Of a stretch of DNA of 64,000 bases, positions 20,493 through 31,000 are shown in pieces. The notes below the pieces were generated by a model, which was not told where the DNA came from, made no database searches, and saw only the letters and a program-made list of their open reading frames with translations. The position numbers and the translations under genes are program-made. The first letter of the stretch is position 1, and every line of letters begins with the position of its first letter. Source of the stretch: Pseudomonas sp. 7SR1 (GTDB lineage Bacteria; Pseudomonadota; Gammaproteobacteria; Pseudomonadales; Pseudomonadaceae); the NCBI RefSeq assembly GCF_900156465.1, contig NZ_LT707064.1:4231001-4295000 (forward strand), read 5' to 3'.

Positions 20493-21644
20493 ATGGAAAA
20501 GTCGAAGTTTCGCAAAATCGCTATCGTGCTTGTCCTGGTCGTGGTGACCGGCCTGGTTTTCTACAGCGCGCAGTCGCCGGGCAAGCCGCCGGAGTACCTG
20601 ACCGCCACGGTCGAGCGCACGGACATCGAGAACGCGGTCCTGGCCACCGGAACGCTGCAGGGCGTCAAGCAGGTGGACGTCGGCGCCCAGGTGTCGGGCC
20701 AGTTGAAGTCGCTCAAGGTCAAGTTGGGCGACAAGGTCAAGAAAGGCCAGTGGCTGGCGGAAATCGACCCGTTGATCGCCCAGAACGCGCTGCGCCAGGC
20801 CCAGGTCAACGAAGAAAACCTGATGGCGCGGCGGCAGGCCACCGCGGCCCAGCTCAAGGATGCCAAGGCCACCTACGAGCGTTATAAGGTGCTGCAGCCG
20901 GACGATGCGATTTCCAAGCAGGAATACGAGACCGCCGAGTCCAACTACCGGGTGGAGGCGGCCAATCTGCTGTCCCTCGATGCCCAGATAAAAGACGCCA
21001 GGATCCAGGTGGAGACGGCGCGGGTCAACCTGGCCTACACCCACATCGTGGCCCCCATCGACGGTTACGTCGTGGGCATCGTGACCCAGGAAGGCCAGAC
21101 CGTGATCGCCGAGCAACTGGCACCCGTGCTGCTCAAGCTGGCCGACCTGGACACCATGACCGTCAAGGCCCAGGTCTCCGAAGCCGACGTCATCCATATC
21201 AAGCCGGGCCAGGAGGTGTATTTCACCATCCTGGGGGAAGCGGAAAAACGTTACTACGCCACCCTGCGAGGCACCGAGCCGGCCCCGCAGAACTTCCTCG
21301 AGACCCAGACCGCCGGCACGCCCAAGCAGAACACCGCAGTGTTCTACAACAGCCTGTTCGACGTGCCGAACCCCGACCATCGCCTGCGCATCTCCATGAC
21401 GGCCCAGGTCCGTATCGTGCTGGACAAGGCCAAGGCCGTGCTGACGGTACCGGTCGCCGCCCTGGGTGCGAAGAACCAGGACGGCAGCTACGTGGTCCGG
21501 GTGCTGGATGCCGAGGGCAAGGCCCAGCCGCGTAACGTCCAGACGGGCATCAACAATAACGTCCGGGCGGAAATCAAGGACGGGCTGGCCGAAGGCGACA
21601 AGGTGGTCATCGGTGAGCCTGCCCCGGCCGTGGCGGGGGCCTGA
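20493..21644 (+). CDS. macA: MacA-type periplasmic adaptor of lipopeptide exporter
   Basis: This 383-residue membrane-fusion protein has an N-terminal membrane anchor (residues about 8-28, IAIVLVLVVVTGLVFY), a biotinyl-lipoyl-like hairpin domain around a central coiled coil, and a C-terminal beta-barrel (HlyD/MacA family). It should connect the inner-membrane ABC transporter MacB to an outer-membrane channel. The start at MEKSKF is preferred because the short upstream in-frame extension has no ribosome site and overlaps the NRPS spacer. It lies 78 bp after the NRPS stop and 2 bp before macB. In P. corrugata and related strains a MacAB-like pair accompanies the terminal peptin synthetase, so peptin secretion is the likely role; true substrate is inferred from position only. 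Confidence 0.9.
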   Translation: MEKSKFRKIAIVLVLVVVTGLVFYSAQSPGKPPEYLTATVERTDIENAVLATGTLQGVKQVDVGAQVSGQLKSLKVKLGDKVKKGQWLAEIDPLIAQNALRQAQVNEENLMARRQATAAQLKDAKATYERYKVLQPDDAISKQEYETAESNYRVEAANLLSLDAQIKDARIQVETARVNLAYTHIVAPIDGYVVGIVTQEGQTVIAEQLAPVLLKLADLDTMTVKAQVSEADVIHIKPGQEVYFTILGEAEKRYYATLRGTEPAPQNFLETQTAGTPKQNTAVFYNSLFDVPNPDHRLRISMTAQVRIVLDKAKAVLTVPVAALGAKNQDGSYVVRVLDAEGKAQPRNVQTGINNNVRAEIKDGLAEGDKVVIGEPAPAVAGA

Positions 21645-21646
21645 CC

Positions 21647-23608
21647 ATGACGCAACCACTGTTGGAACTCAAAGGGATCACCCGCAGCTTCCAGGCCGGG
21701 GAAAAGGCTTTCATCGCGCTCAAGGATATCAACCTGACGATCAACGCCGGGGAAATCGTGGCGATCACGGGGGCGTCCGGCTCCGGCAAGTCCACCCTGA
21801 TGAATGTGCTCGGCTGCCTCGATCATCCGAGTTCCGGCAGCTACAAGGTGGATGGGCGCGAAACCGGTTCGATGAACGACCATGAACTGGCGGTGCTGCG
21901 ACGCGACCACTTCGGCTTCATTTTCCAGCGCTATCACTTGCTGCCGCACCTGAGCGCGTTGCACAACGTCGAAATGCCGGCCATCTATGCCGGCGCCGCG
22001 GAATCGCAACGGCATAGCCGGGCAGGGGAACTGCTGGGGCGCCTGGGCTTGCAAGGGCACCTGGCCAACCGGCCCAGCCAGCTATCGGGTGGTCAGCAGC
22101 AGCGGGTGAGTATCGCCCGGGCCCTGATGAATGGCGGCGAGATCATCCTGGCCGACGAGCCCACCGGGGCACTGGATACCGCCAGTGGCAAGGAGGTGAT
22201 GAAGATCCTGCTGGAGCTCAACGCGGCGGGGCACACGGTCATCATCGTCACCCACGACGACAAGGTGGCCGCCCATGCCCAGCGCATCATCGAGATACGC
22301 GATGGCGAAATCGTCAGCGACCGGCCCAATCCGCAACGCACGCTGGAAGACCAGCCACCCCAGGAAGCGCGCCCGGCCAGGGTCAAGCCGTCGAATCGCC
22401 TGCTGGCCAGCTTCGGCTTGTTCAGCGAGGCGTTCAACATGGCCTGGGTGGCGTTGATCTCCCATCGGATGCGCACGCTGTTGACCATGCTGGGGATCAT
22501 CATCGGCATCACGTCGGTGGTCTCGATCGTCGCCATCGGCGAAGGGGTCAAGCAGTACGTGCTCAAGGACATCGAGGCCATTGGCAGCAATACCATCGAA
22601 ATCATGCCGGGTTCGGACTGGGGAGACAGCCGCTCGACCGCCATCGAGACCCTGGTGCTGTCCGACGTCACGGCTTTGAGCGATCAGTATTACATCGACA
22701 GCGCCACCCCCAACCTGGGGCGCAACCTGTTGCTGCGATATCAGAACATCGACGTCAATGCCACCGTCAACGGCGTGAGTTCCAGTTACTTCCAGGTGCG
22801 CGGCATCAAGATCGGCTCGGGGGTGAAGTTCAGTGAAGACGATGCCCGCCGGCAGTCGCAGGTAGTGGTGATCGACCATAACACCCGCCAGAGGTTGTTC
22901 GGCCCCCACGTCGATCCCCTGGGCAAGGTGATCCTGATCGACAATCTGCCATGCACCGTCATCGGCGTGACCGAAGATCGCAAGAGCGTGTTCAACACCA
23001 ACAAGAACCTGAACGTCTGGATGCCCTATGAAACGGCGGCCGGACGATTGCTGGGACAGCGTTTCCTGGACAGCATCACGGTAAGGATCAAGGACGGACA
23101 ACCGAGCAAGCTGGTGGAGGACAATGTCGTCAAGCTCCTGGAACAACGCCATGGCATCAAGGACTTCTTCACCTACAACCTCGACAGTGTGCTGCAGACC
23201 GTGCAGAAGACCAGCCAGTCGCTGGCGCTGCTGCTCTCGCTGATCGCAGTCATTTCCCTGGTGGTGGGTGGTATCGGGGTGATGAACATCATGCTGGTTT
23301 CGGTGACCGAGCGTACCCGCGAGATCGGTATCCGCATGGCGGTGGGGGCACGGCAGTCCGATATCCGCCAGCAGTTCCTGGTGGAGGCGGTGATGGTGTG
23401 CCTCCTGGGAGGCACGATCGGTATCGCCCTGTCGTTCGGCATCGGCTACGTCTTCTCGATCTTCGTCAAGGAGTGGCAGATGGTGTTCTCCATGGGATCG
23501 ATCATCACCGCAGTGGTGTGCTCGACCTTCATCGGCATCGTGTTCGGCTTCGTACCCGCCCGCAATGCCGCACGCCTGGATCCCATCAACGCCCTGGCGC
23601 GGGACTGA
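21647..23608 (+). CDS. macB: MacB-type ABC transporter (fused ATPase-permease)
   Basis: This 653-residue protein has an N-terminal ATPase domain with Walker A GASGSGKST, signature LSGGQQQRVS and Walker B ILADEPTGALD. A membrane helix near residue 275, a large periplasmic MacB core and three C-terminal helices with the FtsX/MacB permease fold (GGIGVMNIMLVSVTERTREIG region) follow. Length is typical of MacB (about 650). It starts 2 bp after macA and is clearly cotranscribed. MacB works by mechanotransmission, driving substrate from the periplasm out through a TolC-like channel; the neighbouring NRPS suggests the lipopeptide is the substrate. A dedicated outer-membrane partner is not in this operon, although one is encoded at 25515. 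Confidence 0.92.
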   Translation: MTQPLLELKGITRSFQAGEKAFIALKDINLTINAGEIVAITGASGSGKSTLMNVLGCLDHPSSGSYKVDGRETGSMNDHELAVLRRDHFGFIFQRYHLLPHLSALHNVEMPAIYAGAAESQRHSRAGELLGRLGLQGHLANRPSQLSGGQQQRVSIARALMNGGEIILADEPTGALDTASGKEVMKILLELNAAGHTVIIVTHDDKVAAHAQRIIEIRDGEIVSDRPNPQRTLEDQPPQEARPARVKPSNRLLASFGLFSEAFNMAWVALISHRMRTLLTMLGIIIGITSVVSIVAIGEGVKQYVLKDIEAIGSNTIEIMPGSDWGDSRSTAIETLVLSDVTALSDQYYIDSATPNLGRNLLLRYQNIDVNATVNGVSSSYFQVRGIKIGSGVKFSEDDARRQSQVVVIDHNTRQRLFGPHVDPLGKVILIDNLPCTVIGVTEDRKSVFNTNKNLNVWMPYETAAGRLLGQRFLDSITVRIKDGQPSKLVEDNVVKLLEQRHGIKDFFTYNLDSVLQTVQKTSQSLALLLSLIAVISLVVGGIGVMNIMLVSVTERTREIGIRMAVGARQSDIRQQFLVEAVMVCLLGGTIGIALSFGIGYVFSIFVKEWQMVFSMGSIITAVVCSTFIGIVFGFVPARNAARLDPINALARD

Positions 23609-23805
23609 GACTCTGTGGCGCGTGCGGTGTGTGCGGTCTTGCGAGCAACGATCCTCCTGAGGACGTCAGGGGGATGACAGCCTTGGGCGTTTCCCGGGGC
23701 CACTATGCGGGCTTGTCGACGAAGGCTTCGGATCAGTCCAGGTGAAACACCGCTGACGCCAGAGGACCTCCGGAACCGAGCCGCCAGGCCCGGTTCCGGT
23801 GGGGG
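23609..23805. terminator. Convergent intergenic region with GC-rich hairpin
   Basis: This 197-bp gap lies between macB and the oppositely oriented aminotransferase gene. At 23770-23799 it contains the arms CCGGAACCG and CGGTTCCGG (9 bp, perfect, 12-nt loop), a likely bidirectional terminator. No T-run follows on the plus strand, so it may act as a barrier hairpin. No gene is seen. Confidence 0.6.
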
Positions 23806-25146
23806 TCATACCGCTTCGCGTGCCAGGTGCGGACGGGTTTCGTGGGTCTTTGCGAGGGCCTGTTCGAAGCGATCCAGCACCATGCCGACCTCGGCTTCGG
23901 TGATGGTCAGGGGGGGCAGGAACCTGAGCACCGCGCCATGGCGTCCTCCGGTTTCCATCATCAGCCCATTGTCGAAACAGTTGAGCTTGATGGCGTGGGC
24001 GAGGGCACCGTCAGCCTGTCCGGCACGCTGGTTGGCCGCTGGCCGGGTGATCTCCACGCCGATCATCAGACCACGACCGCGGATGTCGCCCATGCAGGCG
24101 AACCGCCGGGCGATGTCCCGCAGGCCGCTCTGCAACAACTCACCCATCCGCGCGGCATTGGCCACCAGATTGTCCCGCCGGATCTGCTGCATGGTGGCGA
24201 CACCGGCGACCATGGCCACCTGATTGCCACGGAACGTACCGGCGTGCATGCCGGGGCCCCAGGTATCCAGATGCTCGGCATACACGACGACCGCCAGGGG
24301 GTAGCCCCCTCCGATGGCCTTCGACAGCACCAGGATGTCGGGCACGATGCCCGCATGCTCGATGGCGAAGGTGGTGCCGGTCCGGCCCAGGCCGGTCTGG
24401 ACTTCATCGACGATCAGCAGGATGTCCTGCTCCAGGGTGATTTCCCGCAATGCCCGCAGCCATTGGGCGGAGGCGGGGATGCAGCCGCCTTCCCCCTGCA
24501 CGACTTCGACGATGACCGCCGCCGGCTTGGCGACGCCGCCTTCGGGATCCGACAGGACGGTGCGGATATAGTCGATGGACAACTGATCGGTGTGCTCGCC
24601 GGCGGTGCCGAACGGGCAGCGGAACCGATAGGGGAACGGCAGGAAATGGGTGCCCTGTGCGATGAGACCGTCGCCACTCTTGGGCGACAGCTTGCCCATT
24701 GCCGATAACGCCCCGGCGGTCATCCCGTGATAGCCGCCGTGGAACGCCATCAATGGCGAGCGACGGGTGTAATGGCGGGCCAGCTTGATGGCGGCCTCGA
24801 CGGCATCCGAGCCGCTGGGGCCGCAGAACAGGATCTTGCTGGCCTCGCGCATTTTTGCCGGCAGCATCGAAAACAGTTCCTGCACGAAGGCGTGCTTGGC
24901 CGGGGTCGCCAGGTCGAGGGCCTGCTGCAGATGATCGCTGCCGAGAAACGCCATCACGGCATCCCGGACTTCGGGCGGGTTATGCCCCAGGGCCAGGGTG
25001 CCGGCGTTCGACAGGCAGTCCAGGTACTCCTGGCCGCTGGCGTCCCTGATGCGCATCCCCTTGCCGCTGACAAAGAGCCGTTGGAAAGTCTGCGCATAGG
25101 TCCTTGCGTTCGACTCGACGTTTTCCAGATAACTGAGTGCTTCCAT
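23806..25146 (-). CDS. Diaminobutyrate-2-oxoglutarate aminotransferase
   Basis: This 446-residue class III pyridoxal-phosphate aminotransferase is likely to make L-2,4-diaminobutyrate from aspartate semialdehyde with glutamate as donor. It shows CGPSGSDAVEAAIKLAR (phosphate-binding region), FHGGYHGMT, the DEVQTGLGRTG aspartate motif and the Schiff-base lysine in LSKAIGGGYPL. The family contains DABA aminotransferases (PvdH, EctB, Dat) and their length matches. The gene sits among the lipopeptide genes, and module 4 of the NRPS appears to select Dab, so precursor supply is the natural role. It is the only minus-strand gene in this block and has its own promoter region, shared with the divergent efflux operon. 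An ectoine- or siderophore-related role cannot be excluded from sequence alone. Confidence 0.88.
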   Translation of the reverse strand: MEALSYLENVESNARTYAQTFQRLFVSGKGMRIRDASGQEYLDCLSNAGTLALGHNPPEVRDAVMAFLGSDHLQQALDLATPAKHAFVQELFSMLPAKMREASKILFCGPSGSDAVEAAIKLARHYTRRSPLMAFHGGYHGMTAGALSAMGKLSPKSGDGLIAQGTHFLPFPYRFRCPFGTAGEHTDQLSIDYIRTVLSDPEGGVAKPAAVIVEVVQGEGGCIPASAQWLRALREITLEQDILLIVDEVQTGLGRTGTTFAIEHAGIVPDILVLSKAIGGGYPLAVVVYAEHLDTWGPGMHAGTFRGNQVAMVAGVATMQQIRRDNLVANAARMGELLQSGLRDIARRFACMGDIRGRGLMIGVEITRPAANQRAGQADGALAHAIKLNCFDNGLMMETGGRHGAVLRFLPPLTITEAEVGMVLDRFEQALAKTHETRPHLAREAV

Positions 25147-25514
25147 ATTCGATCATCCATTGGCCATGGAACGGGAACCGGGCAGGGGGAATACGAGCCA
25201 GCCAAGGGGCCTGATCCGTGGGATCCGTGCTTGCCTGACCCACTGTCGGGCCAGCCCGATATGGCTGGCCCGACGGCAGATGCCGCCCTTGTCTGGCAGG
25301 TCCCGGGCATTTCAACAGGCCTGTGCGCTTACCGCGAATTTTCTTGCCGGCACCTGTCCCCGTTTCCCACGCCAGACACAGAATCCAGGCCGGGGTTAAA
25401 TGCCTCGCACATGAATTTCAACCACCCACCCTCAACAATCTGCCGTCTCCCGAGCCGCGCCGGTGCCGGATGCCTGGCTGCTCGCTCCCATTGTCAGGTC
25501 CCGTAGAGAGCCCT
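25147..25514. promoter_or_regulatory. Divergent promoter region (dat / RND operon) with large palindrome
   Basis: This 368-bp noncoding stretch must hold the promoters of the minus-strand aminotransferase and the plus-strand efflux operon. It contains a perfect inverted repeat at 25246-25273 with arms TCGGGCCAGCC and GGCTGGCCCGA around CGATAT. Downstream, at 25290-25309, is a sequence matching the most conserved positions of the P. syringae syr-syp box (TGTC...N6...GGxCA). No further gene is visible. Confidence 0.5.
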
Positions 25515-26945
25515 ATGCATGCCTTCAAGCCTCCAGGAAAAAGACTGCTGGTGATCTTGTGCGCGATGGCCCTGAACGGCTGCGTACTGGGGCCTGATTA
25601 CCGAGTGCCGGACGTTCCGGTCGCCGACCGATGGCAGGCACCGCTTCCCCATGGCGCCTCCGTGGCGGCCCTGGCTGACTGGTGGCAGCAATTCGACGAT
25701 CCGGCCCTGGCCGAGCTGTTGCGCCTGGCCGAAGCCGACAGTCCGTCCATGGACCAGGCGTGGGCCAACATCGCCCTGGCCCGGGCCACGGCGGACAGCG
25801 ATGCGGCCGATGCCTTGCCCAGGGTCGATGGCCGTCTTTCCGGCGGTCGTGGCGCACAGCGGACCGGTCCCACACGCCTGGGCGGCTCGGGCTCCTCCGC
25901 CGAGCTGGACGCCGCCTGGGAGCTCGATCTGTTCGGCAAACTGCGGCGCAACAACGAAGCGGCGCAGTCGCGTGTCGAGGCGCGGGTGGATGACTGGCAC
26001 GACGCACGGGTGTCCCTCGCGGCCCAGGTAGGCGATTACTACGTGCAGTACCGCGGCTGCCAGAAGCTGGTGCTGGCCTACCGGGACCAGGCCCAGTCGC
26101 AACAGGACACGGCGCGCATCACTCGCCAGTCGTTCGAGGCCGGCTTCACTTCCTCCGCCGACGCGGCGCTGGCCGACGCCAGCGCCGCCAGCAGCGCGGC
26201 CACTCTGGTCCGGCAGCAGAGCGAGTGCCAGGTGTTGCTCAAGAGCCTGGTGGCCTTGACCGGCGGAGATGAAGAACGGCTCGACGACGTGCTCGGCAAG
26301 ACTCCGGCGCAACTGCCCCAGCCGGCCGAACTCAACGTTCGGCAGATTCCTGCCGATCTGCTGCGCCAGCGTCCGGACCTGGCTTCCAGCGAACGGGAAC
26401 TGGCGGCGGCGAACGCCGAGATCGGCGTGGCCCAGGCCGACCGGCTGCCGAGCCTGAGCCTGTCCGGTACGTTTTCGGTCGGCGATACCGTGGGCCAGCA
26501 CAACCGATCCTGGTCGCTGGGGCCGGTGCTGTCTGTGCCCCTGTTCGACGGCGGCAAGCGCCGCGCGGCGGTGGAAGGGGCGCGGGCCTCTTATGACGCA
26601 GCCCTGGCGGTCTATCGCCAGACATTGCGCACCAGCGTCATGGAAGTCGAACAGGCCCTGGTGCGCCTGGATGCGGCGCGGCGGCGGGAGTCGGATGTCG
26701 AGCGTTCCACCGCCGGTTTCCGCGAGTCGTTCCAAGCCATCGACCGTAATTGGCAGGCAGGCAGCGTGAGCCTGCTGGACCGTGAAACCGCGCGCCGCCA
26801 GGCCCTGACGGCGGAAATCGAATTGATCACCTTGCAGCAGGACCAGGTCCGCTACTGGATCGCCCTGTACAAGGCCCTGGGAGGCGGATGGCAACTCGGT
26901 CAACCGCTTGCGCGACACCCGGCAACGAACGGAGGGGGAGCGTGA
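25515..26945 (+). CDS. RND efflux outer-membrane lipoprotein (NodT/OprM family)
   Basis: This 476-residue outer-membrane factor has a type II signal peptide with lipobox LNGC (mature Cys about residue 21), the GPDYRVPDVP start of NodT-family proteins, two OEP repeats with long coiled-coil helices, and the ELDLFGK motif. It forms the exit duct of a tripartite pump. The start at 25515 (MHAFKPP) fits the signal peptide; longer in-frame extensions would place it far inside. Its stop overlaps the GTG start of the adaptor gene. The three-gene set resembles PseABC, which exports syringomycin and syringopeptin in P. syringae, with this gene as the PseA counterpart; this is by arrangement and not proven. 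It could also serve the MacAB pair. Confidence 0.9.
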   Translation: MHAFKPPGKRLLVILCAMALNGCVLGPDYRVPDVPVADRWQAPLPHGASVAALADWWQQFDDPALAELLRLAEADSPSMDQAWANIALARATADSDAADALPRVDGRLSGGRGAQRTGPTRLGGSGSSAELDAAWELDLFGKLRRNNEAAQSRVEARVDDWHDARVSLAAQVGDYYVQYRGCQKLVLAYRDQAQSQQDTARITRQSFEAGFTSSADAALADASAASSAATLVRQQSECQVLLKSLVALTGGDEERLDDVLGKTPAQLPQPAELNVRQIPADLLRQRPDLASSERELAAANAEIGVAQADRLPSLSLSGTFSVGDTVGQHNRSWSLGPVLSVPLFDGGKRRAAVEGARASYDAALAVYRQTLRTSVMEVEQALVRLDAARRRESDVERSTAGFRESFQAIDRNWQAGSVSLLDRETARRQALTAEIELITLQQDQVRYWIALYKALGGGWQLGQPLARHPATNGGGA

Positions 26946-28045
26946 GGACGAAATCGGGCAAGATTCTGCTGGCCGTTGCCGTGCTTACGGTCGTGGCGAT
27001 ATTCATGACCCTGCGCCGTGGTGCCGAGCCGGCCGTGGCCGCCCCCACCGTCAGCAGCCTGAGCGTGGAAGTCGTCCAGGCGCGGCGGCAGGTCTGGCCG
27101 CAGCTGCTGTTCGCCAATGGAGCCCTGGCTCCCTGGCAGGAAGCGGTCATCAATGCCGAGACCGGCAACCTGCGCATCGCCAGCCTCGAAGCCGACGTGG
27201 GCAGCCGGGTGAAGAAAGGCCAGTTGCTGGCAACGCTGGCCTGCGATGCGGTACTGGCCGAAGAGCGCAAGCAGACAGCGCTGGTCGCCCAGGCCGTGGC
27301 GAATCTGGAGCAGGCCCGGTCCAACGATCGCCGGGCCAGGGTCGTCGGCCAGGGCGGGGCCCTGTCGGAGCAGCAGCGCGAAGAGTATCGGATCAAGGTG
27401 GCCCTTGCCGAAGCCGACCTGGCCGGCGCCAGGGCTGAATTGCAAAGTACCCGGATCCGCTTGCGGCAGACGCGGATCGTGGCGGTGGACGACGGCATCG
27501 TTTCCGCCCGCACGGCATTGCTCGGCAAGGTGGTGGCGGCCGGCGACGAGCTGTTTCGCCTGGTGCGCGACGGCCGTATCGAGTGGCAGGCCGAGCTGGA
27601 CGCCCGTCAGTTGGCCCAGGTACAGCCCGGGCAGGTGGCCCGCCTGACCTTGCCGGGCGGGCAGAGCCTGGAAGGACGGGTGCGGCTGGTGTCGCCCACC
27701 CTCAACACCAAGACCAGCCGGGCGCTGGTCTACGTATCCCTGCCCACCGACAGCCCCGCCCAGGCCGGCATGTACGCCAGCGGTCAGATCGAACTGGCGG
27801 CCCGCGAGGCCCTCACGGTACCGGATACCGCAGTGATCCTGCGTGACGGCCGCTCCTATGTGTTCACCCTCAACGATGACATGCGTGTCGTCCAGCGACC
27901 GGTAACGGTGGGCAGGCGCCTGCAGCAGGCCGTGGAGATCCTCGGCGGCCTGGATGAGCCGGCCCGTATCGTGCGCGCCGGCGGTGCTTTCCTCAACGAT
28001 GGCGCGAGCGTGAGCCTCGTACAATCCCAGGTTGCCCAGCCATGA
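26942..28045 (+). CDS. RND efflux periplasmic adaptor (membrane fusion protein)
   Basis: This 367-residue HlyD/AcrA-family adaptor has an N-terminal anchor (ILLAVAVLTVVAIFMTL), a lipoyl half-motif (GSRVKKGQLLATL), a central coiled coil and beta-barrel segments. The start is taken as GTG at 26942, where GTGA overlaps the stop of the outer-membrane gene and a strong GGAGGGGGAG ribosome site lies just upstream; an upstream alternative at 26888 lies inside the previous gene without a good site. Its own stop overlaps the pump start by ATGA, so the three genes are translationally coupled. It corresponds to PseB of the syringopeptin efflux system by position. Confidence 0.9.
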   Translation: MRTKSGKILLAVAVLTVVAIFMTLRRGAEPAVAAPTVSSLSVEVVQARRQVWPQLLFANGALAPWQEAVINAETGNLRIASLEADVGSRVKKGQLLATLACDAVLAEERKQTALVAQAVANLEQARSNDRRARVVGQGGALSEQQREEYRIKVALAEADLAGARAELQSTRIRLRQTRIVAVDDGIVSARTALLGKVVAAGDELFRLVRDGRIEWQAELDARQLAQVQPGQVARLTLPGGQSLEGRVRLVSPTLNTKTSRALVYVSLPTDSPAQAGMYASGQIELAAREALTVPDTAVILRDGRSYVFTLNDDMRVVQRPVTVGRRLQQAVEILGGLDEPARIVRAGGAFLNDGASVSLVQSQVAQP

Positions 28046-31000
28046 ACGTTTCTGCCCTGTCGATCCGCTATCCGGTCCCGGCCGTCATGCTGTTCATCCT
28101 GCTGACGGTCCTGGGCCTGCTGGGGTTCGGCAAGCTCGCCATCCAGGATTTCCCCGACATGGACCTGCCGGTGGTGATGGTCAACGCATCGCTGGAGGGC
28201 GCAGCCCCCGAGCAACTGGAAACGGAGGTGGCACGCAAGATCGAGGACAAGCTCACGTCCCTGCGCCTGCTCAAGCATGTGACGACAGTGATCACCGACG
28301 GCGCGGTCAGCATCAGCATCAGTTTCGACATCGACAAGGATGGCAACGAGGCGCTCAACGAAGTGCGCAACGCGGTGGACAGCGCCATGCCGCAGTTGCC
28401 GGCCAGTCTGGATACGCCCTCGGTTTCCCGGCTGACCACCAGCGCCTCGCCGCTGCTCACCTACGTCATCGAGTCCGATGCGCTGGATGAAGAGGCGCTG
28501 TCATGGTTTGTCGATAACGAGCTGAGCAAACAGCTGTTGTCGGTACCCGGCGTCGCGCTGGTGTCTCGGATCGGCGGGGTGGACCGGGAAGTGCAGGTCA
28601 ATCTCGACCCGGCGTTGATGGCAGGCCTGGGCATTCGCGTCGCGGATGTCGCTGCGCAACTGAGGGCGATGCAGAAGGACAACTCCGGTGGCCAGGGCAA
28701 CCTGGGCAGTGGCCAGCAAGCCGTACGGACCCTGGGGGCCATCGACGACCCGGCCGCCCTGGGAGCCATCGATATTCCCAGCGGGGATGGCCGCCTGCTG
28801 GCGTTGAATCAGCTGGCGGATATTCGCGACACCCATGCCGAGCGCAGCAGCCGGGCCTTTCGCGACGGCAAGCCGGTCATCGGTTTCCAGGTGACCCGGT
28901 CACTGGGCTTCTCCGATGTCGGCGTGGCCAATGACGTACGCAAGTCCATGGCCGGTTTCGTGGAGAAACACACCAATGTGCGGATCGTTGAAGCCAGTGA
29001 CACGGTCAAGGCGGTGCTTGCCAATTACCATGACTCGATGAACCTGCTGTACGAGGGCATGTTGCTGGCGGTGCTGGTGGTCTGGTGGTTTCTGCGGGAC
29101 TGGCGCGCCACCCTGATCGTCGCTACGGCGCTGCCGTTGTCGATCATTCCTACCTTCGGCGTGATGTACCTGGCCGGGTTCACGCTCAACTCGGTCTCCT
29201 TGCTGGCGCTGGCGCTGGTCATCGGCGTGCTGGTGGACGATGCCATCGTTGAAATCGAGAACATTGCGCGACACCTGCGCATGGGCAAGACGCCGCTTCA
29301 GGCGGCCACCGAGGCGGCGGACGAAATCGGCCTGGCGGTGCTCGCCACGACGGCCACTCTGGTTGCGGTCTTCCTGCCCACGGCCTTCATGGGCGGCGTG
29401 GCAGGCAAGCTGTTCCGCCAGTTCGGGGTGACGGCTTCGGTGGCGCTGCTGTTTTCCTTGCTGGTGGCCCGGGTGCTGACACCAATGATGGCGGCGTACT
29501 TTCTCAAGGCGAAAGCCGACGCCGAGCACGATGGCCCCTTGATGACCCGCTATCTGGGCTGGATCCATGCCAGCCTGGACCGTCGCAAGACCACGATGTT
29601 GCTGGCCAGTCTTTTCTTCATCGGCGCCCTGGCCCTGGTTCCGTTGCTGCCGACCAGTTTCCTGCCGTCCCAGGACGCGGGTCGCAGCAGTATCACGTTG
29701 GAAATGCCACCGGGAACAACGCTGGAGCAGACCACCGAGATGGCTTTGCAGGCCAGCGAAAGGCTGCAGGACATGCCGGACGTCAAACATGTATTCGTCT
29801 CGGTGGGCACCGCCAGCAACTCGGGCGCCGGGCCTGCCGGCATCACTGGTGCCGGCGATGCGGTCCTGACGGTGGATCTGGTGGCACGGGACCAGCGCGA
29901 GCTCAAGCAGGTTGAAGTCGAGGCGCAGATGCGCCAGGCCCTGCGTACGCTGGCCGGCGTGCGTATCAACGTCGGCGGGGATGGCAGCGGCGAGAAACTC
30001 AACATCGTCTTGGCCAGCGACGACGGCGATCTGCTGGAACGCACTGCCAATGCCCTGGAGCCGCAGCTGCGCGGCCTGCACGGGATCGGCAACGTCACCT
30101 CCAGCAGTGCCCTGCAGCGACCGGAAATCCAGATGCGTCCCAATTTTGCCCGGGCCGCGGAGCTGGGCGTCACCAGCCAGGACATCGCCGATACCTTGCG
30201 CATGGCGACCTACGGTGAATACTCCTCGCAGTTGGGCAAGATCAACCTGTCCCAGCGTCAGGTGGACGTGCGCGTGCGCATGGATTCGCTGTTGCGCGAT
30301 GACTTGCGAAGCATCGATCAGTTGCGGGTGACTGGACGGGACGGCCAGGTGGCGCTGTCCTCGCTCGGGGAACTCAGCCTGGGCAGTGGACCGGCCCAGA
30401 TCACCCGGCTGGATCGGCTGCGCAACATCACCTTGTCGATCGAACTCAACGGCCGCAACCTGGGCGAGGTCATGGCCGAGGCAAGCCAGTTGCCGGCCAT
30501 GCGCAATCTGCCTCCAGAGATCAAGCCGGTGGAGCAGGGTGAACTGCAACTGATGACGGAGCTATTCGCAAGCTTCAGCCTGGCCATGGCCATCGGTGTG
30601 TTCTGTATCTACGCGGTCCTGGTGCTGCTGTTCCATGATTTCCTGCAGCCGGCCACCATCCTCTCGGCTTTGCCGCTCTCCCTGGGCGGCGCGCTGCTGG
30701 CCTTGCTGATATGCAATTTCAGCTTTTCCCTGCCCTCGGTCATCGGGTTATTGATGTTGATGGGGATCGTGACCAAGAACTCCATTCTGCTGGTGGAATA
30801 CGCCATCATGGCTCGGCGTGATCACGGCCTGGATCGCTATGACGCCCTGGTGGACGCCTGCCACAAGCGCGCGCGGCCCATCCTGATGACCACCATTGCC
30901 ATGGGCGCCGGGATGTTGCCCACCGCGATGGGCATGGGCGAAGACCCGAGTTTCAGGCAGCCGATGGCCGTGGTGGTCATGGGGGGGCTGTTGACTTCAA

